A stretch of 6,630 nucleotides of DNA, from assembly GCA_027491845.1 (NCBI GenBank), contig JAOZGF010000239.1, forward strand, positions 1-6,630. Direction: 5' to 3'. Below the pieces are notes generated by a model. The model was not told the origin of the DNA and ran no database searches. It was given only the letters and a program-made list of their open reading frames with translations. A program made the translations under genes and the position numbers. Source of the DNA: Thermoproteota archaeon. Lineage in GTDB: Archaea > Korarchaeota > JAOZGF01. Shown here one piece after another: positions 5,680-6,630 of the stretch (position 1 is the first letter of the stretch; each line of letters starts with the position of its first letter).

Positions 5680-5752
5680 AGTGACATAAAATTATGCCAA
5701 ATAAAGTGTGAAACTCAATTGAATTGTTACATTAAATCTTGGTTGGAAACCC

Positions 5753-6010
5753 ATGAGTAGGAAACGTAAAGGCCCTGTTCAAATAAGGTTTGAAATACTT
5801 GAGTTCTTGAGGTATCAGTATGAACCTGTTCTTAAAACTCATGTTTGGCGTAAGGCAACAACCCTTTCCTATGACGACTTTATGAAGCATGTGAATCATT
5901 TAGTGGAGAAGAGATTCGTGGAATTGACTTCAAAGGGTGAATTGGTTATAACCGATGAAGGAAAGCAGGTTTATGATAAGTTAAGGAAGGTTTTGCTTGA
6001 AATCCTGTGA
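5753..6010 (+). CDS. Small archaeal winged-helix DNA-binding protein (HTH_45/SSO10a-like)
   Basis: An 85-residue basic protein with the layout of archaeal winged-helix domains: helix 1 IRFEILEFLRYQ (11-22), helix 2 near THVWRKATTL (29-38), recognition helix YDDFMKHVNHLVEKRFVEL (40-58), then a wing GELVITDEGK (62-71) and a final helix VYDKLRKVLLEIL. The L-x-x-K-x-x-x-x-L-V-E-K-x-x-V-like spacing and the ITDEGK turn are typical of the HTH_45 (SSO10a-like) group, DNA-binding regulators or chromatin-like proteins. The C-terminal helix is short compared with dimerising coiled coils in SSO10a itself. The start is ATG 5753 with a modest GGTTGG site about 6 nt upstream. The stop is TGA. It is followed by a membrane-protein gene on the same strand, which it might regulate. 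Confidence 0.8.
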   Translation: MSRKRKGPVQIRFEILEFLRYQYEPVLKTHVWRKATTLSYDDFMKHVNHLVEKRFVELTSKGELVITDEGKQVYDKLRKVLLEIL

Positions 6011-6055
6011 AGCCCCTTAATAAGCATTGTTAGGTTTGATCTAAAATGAATTTTT

Positions 6056-6063
6056 TTTATAAA
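6056..6063 (+). promoter_or_regulatory. TATA box for the two-helix membrane protein gene
   Basis: TTTATAAA at the end of a T8 run is a good archaeal TATA match. A start site about 25 nt downstream (near 6085) would give a very short leader ending in TTGGAG just before the ATGs at 6093 and 6099. The gene therefore probably has its own promoter despite the co-directional winged-helix gene. Confidence 0.5.
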
Positions 6064-6098
6064 TCACCTTTCATGAACGATTTGTTGGAGAAATGGAA

Positions 6099-6449
6099 AT
6101 GAAGGAGAGAAAAGAAGAAGTTTATCCTGTAAAGACTTTTCATGAACTTGAATCAAAGTTGATGGATGAATGGAGGAAAATAAAGAATGCAACGGTTACC
6201 GGGTTAATTGCAGCAGCCGCTGTTTTTGTTTTCGCGTTTAGGTGGTTTCTTAAATATTTGAGGCCCTTAATAAGGAAGGAATCTTTTGATGCTGCACTTC
6301 TTTTCATCGTAATGGTTTGTTTAGGCTACGTCCTGTATGTTTTCTATAGTGAATACAGGTTTCAGAGTACTTGGCAGAAGAGATTTAAGAAACTGGTTGA
6401 GTTTGAAGAGAAAATCATGGAAAAAAGAACGAAAGAGAACGAAAAATGA
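6099..6449 (+). CDS. Small two-helix membrane protein of unknown function
   Basis: I do not recognise the family. The protein has a charged N-terminal segment (about 30 residues, Lys/Glu-rich), two hydrophobic helices and a highly charged C-terminal helix ending in Lys/Glu. Counting from the upstream ATG at 6093, the first membrane segment is about residues 34-54 (ATVTGLIAAAAVFVFAFRW) and the second about 66-85 (DAALLFIVMVCLGYVLYVFY). They are joined by a short basic loop (LKYLRPLIRKES). A hairpin with both termini on the same side is expected. ATG 6099 is preferred because GGAG at 6087-6090 is 8 nt away; from ATG 6093 it would be only 2 nt away. The second start removes just two residues (116 rather than 118). 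The flanking helices could form a coiled coil. Its neighbour is a winged-helix regulator, but no functional link is shown by sequence. Confidence 0.75.
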   Translation: MKERKEEVYPVKTFHELESKLMDEWRKIKNATVTGLIAAAAVFVFAFRWFLKYLRPLIRKESFDAALLFIVMVCLGYVLYVFYSEYRFQSTWQKRFKKLVEFEEKIMEKRTKENEK

Positions 6450-6463
6450 AAGGAACAATTGAA

Positions 6464-6519
6464 AAAAATTTAGAAAAAGCCTAAGAAGGTCTAAAAAAAG
6501 TTAAAAAAGTTAAAAGAGT
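6464..6519 (-). terminator. T-rich terminator region for the right-edge minus-strand gene
   Basis: Read on the minus strand, the sequence after the stop at 6526 is a series of T tracts (CTCTTTTAACTTTTTTAAC, then TTTTTTTAG, then TTTTTCTAAATTTTTTTC). It includes a 9-nt tandem repeat (plus-strand AAAAAAGTT at 6494-6502 and 6503-6511). Multiple T runs suit archaeal termination. Confidence 0.45.
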
Positions 6520-6525
6520 GGAGGC

Positions 6526-6630
6526 TTAGTAGGGTAAGTCTTTTATCCAGGGATATAGTTCGAAGAGTTGTTTGAGCGACTTTTCAGCTTTCTCCTTCGG
6601 GTATTCATAGGGTGGAAGCTTTCCTGCGAA
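6526..6630 (-). CDS. C-terminal end of an unidentified protein, cut by the window edge
   Basis: The minus strand is open from the edge for 34 codons to TAA at 6526-6528. The peptide (beginning FAGKLPPYEYPKEKAEKSL, later LFELYPWIKDLPY) has the charge balance and helical pattern of a genuine protein end, and a T-rich terminator follows directly. I cannot name the family from this fragment. It is convergent with the membrane protein gene. Confidence 0.65.
   Translation of the reverse strand, partial: FAGKLPPYEYPKEKAEKSLKQLFELYPWIKDLPY

Noticed and set aside
5378..5752. CRISPR array or tRNA in the intergenic region
   Set aside because: The repeats are only 9 and 14 nt, not regularly spaced at CRISPR-like intervals, and no cloverleaf or conserved TTCRANY arm is seen.
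6073..6102. Nine-codon ORF (MNDLLEKWK) whose TGA overlaps ATG 6099 as ATGA
   Set aside because: It looks like translational coupling, but its start lies only 10 nt past the TATA box at 6056-6063, probably upstream of the transcript start, and it has no ribosome site.
1..6630. A defence island or other new multi-gene system
   Set aside because: The genes face different ways, seem to have separate promoters and belong to general metabolic or unknown families. Nothing ties them into one system.

Overview
The window looks archaeal, most likely from a Bathyarchaeia-like or other TACK lineage. Four things point there. The genes are small and fairly AT-rich, with purine-rich Shine-Dalgarno sites and TATA-type A/T boxes. 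There is an archaeal COG3199-type ATP-NAD kinase, a short archaeal winged-helix protein, a V4R-domain protein and a DUF362 protein. Several alternative TTG starts occur. This is inference from gene content; no rRNA or other phylogenetic marker is present. I see no mobile element, CRISPR array, tRNA or rRNA.

Layout. At 1-1071 (+) is a NAD kinase-like gene whose 5' end lies outside the window. It is followed after 35 nt by a DUF362 gene (1107-1925, +), a probable two-gene unit. Facing them on the minus strand is a V4R-domain gene (1970-2494) interrupted by one in-frame TAG; both halves of the domain are intact in the same frame. Upstream of it, also on the minus strand, is a complete aldo/keto reductase (2668-3579). 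Divergent from that is a metallo-beta-lactamase-fold hydrolase (3816-4721, +). A very A/T-rich, repeat-bearing segment separates this gene from a convergent gene for a secreted or membrane-anchored protein of unknown function (4847-5377, -). A 375-nt gene-free region (5378-5752) holds two stem-loops, a repeated GTGTTAACG motif and a tandemly duplicated 14-bp TATA-like element. It leads into a small winged-helix DNA-binding protein (5753-6010, +) and a two-helix membrane protein (6099-6449, +). At the right edge is the C-terminus of an unidentified minus-strand gene (6526-6630).

The genes read as ordinary archaeal housekeeping or accessory genes (cofactor phosphorylation, redox, hydrolase, small-ligand sensing), not as one recognisable defence or biosynthetic system. 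The observations most worth a second look are the amber codon inside the V4R gene, the 9-nt tandem repeats that multiply in-frame stop codons just past two different genes, and the structured 5378-5752 intergenic region. I could not identify a convincing new multi-gene system.
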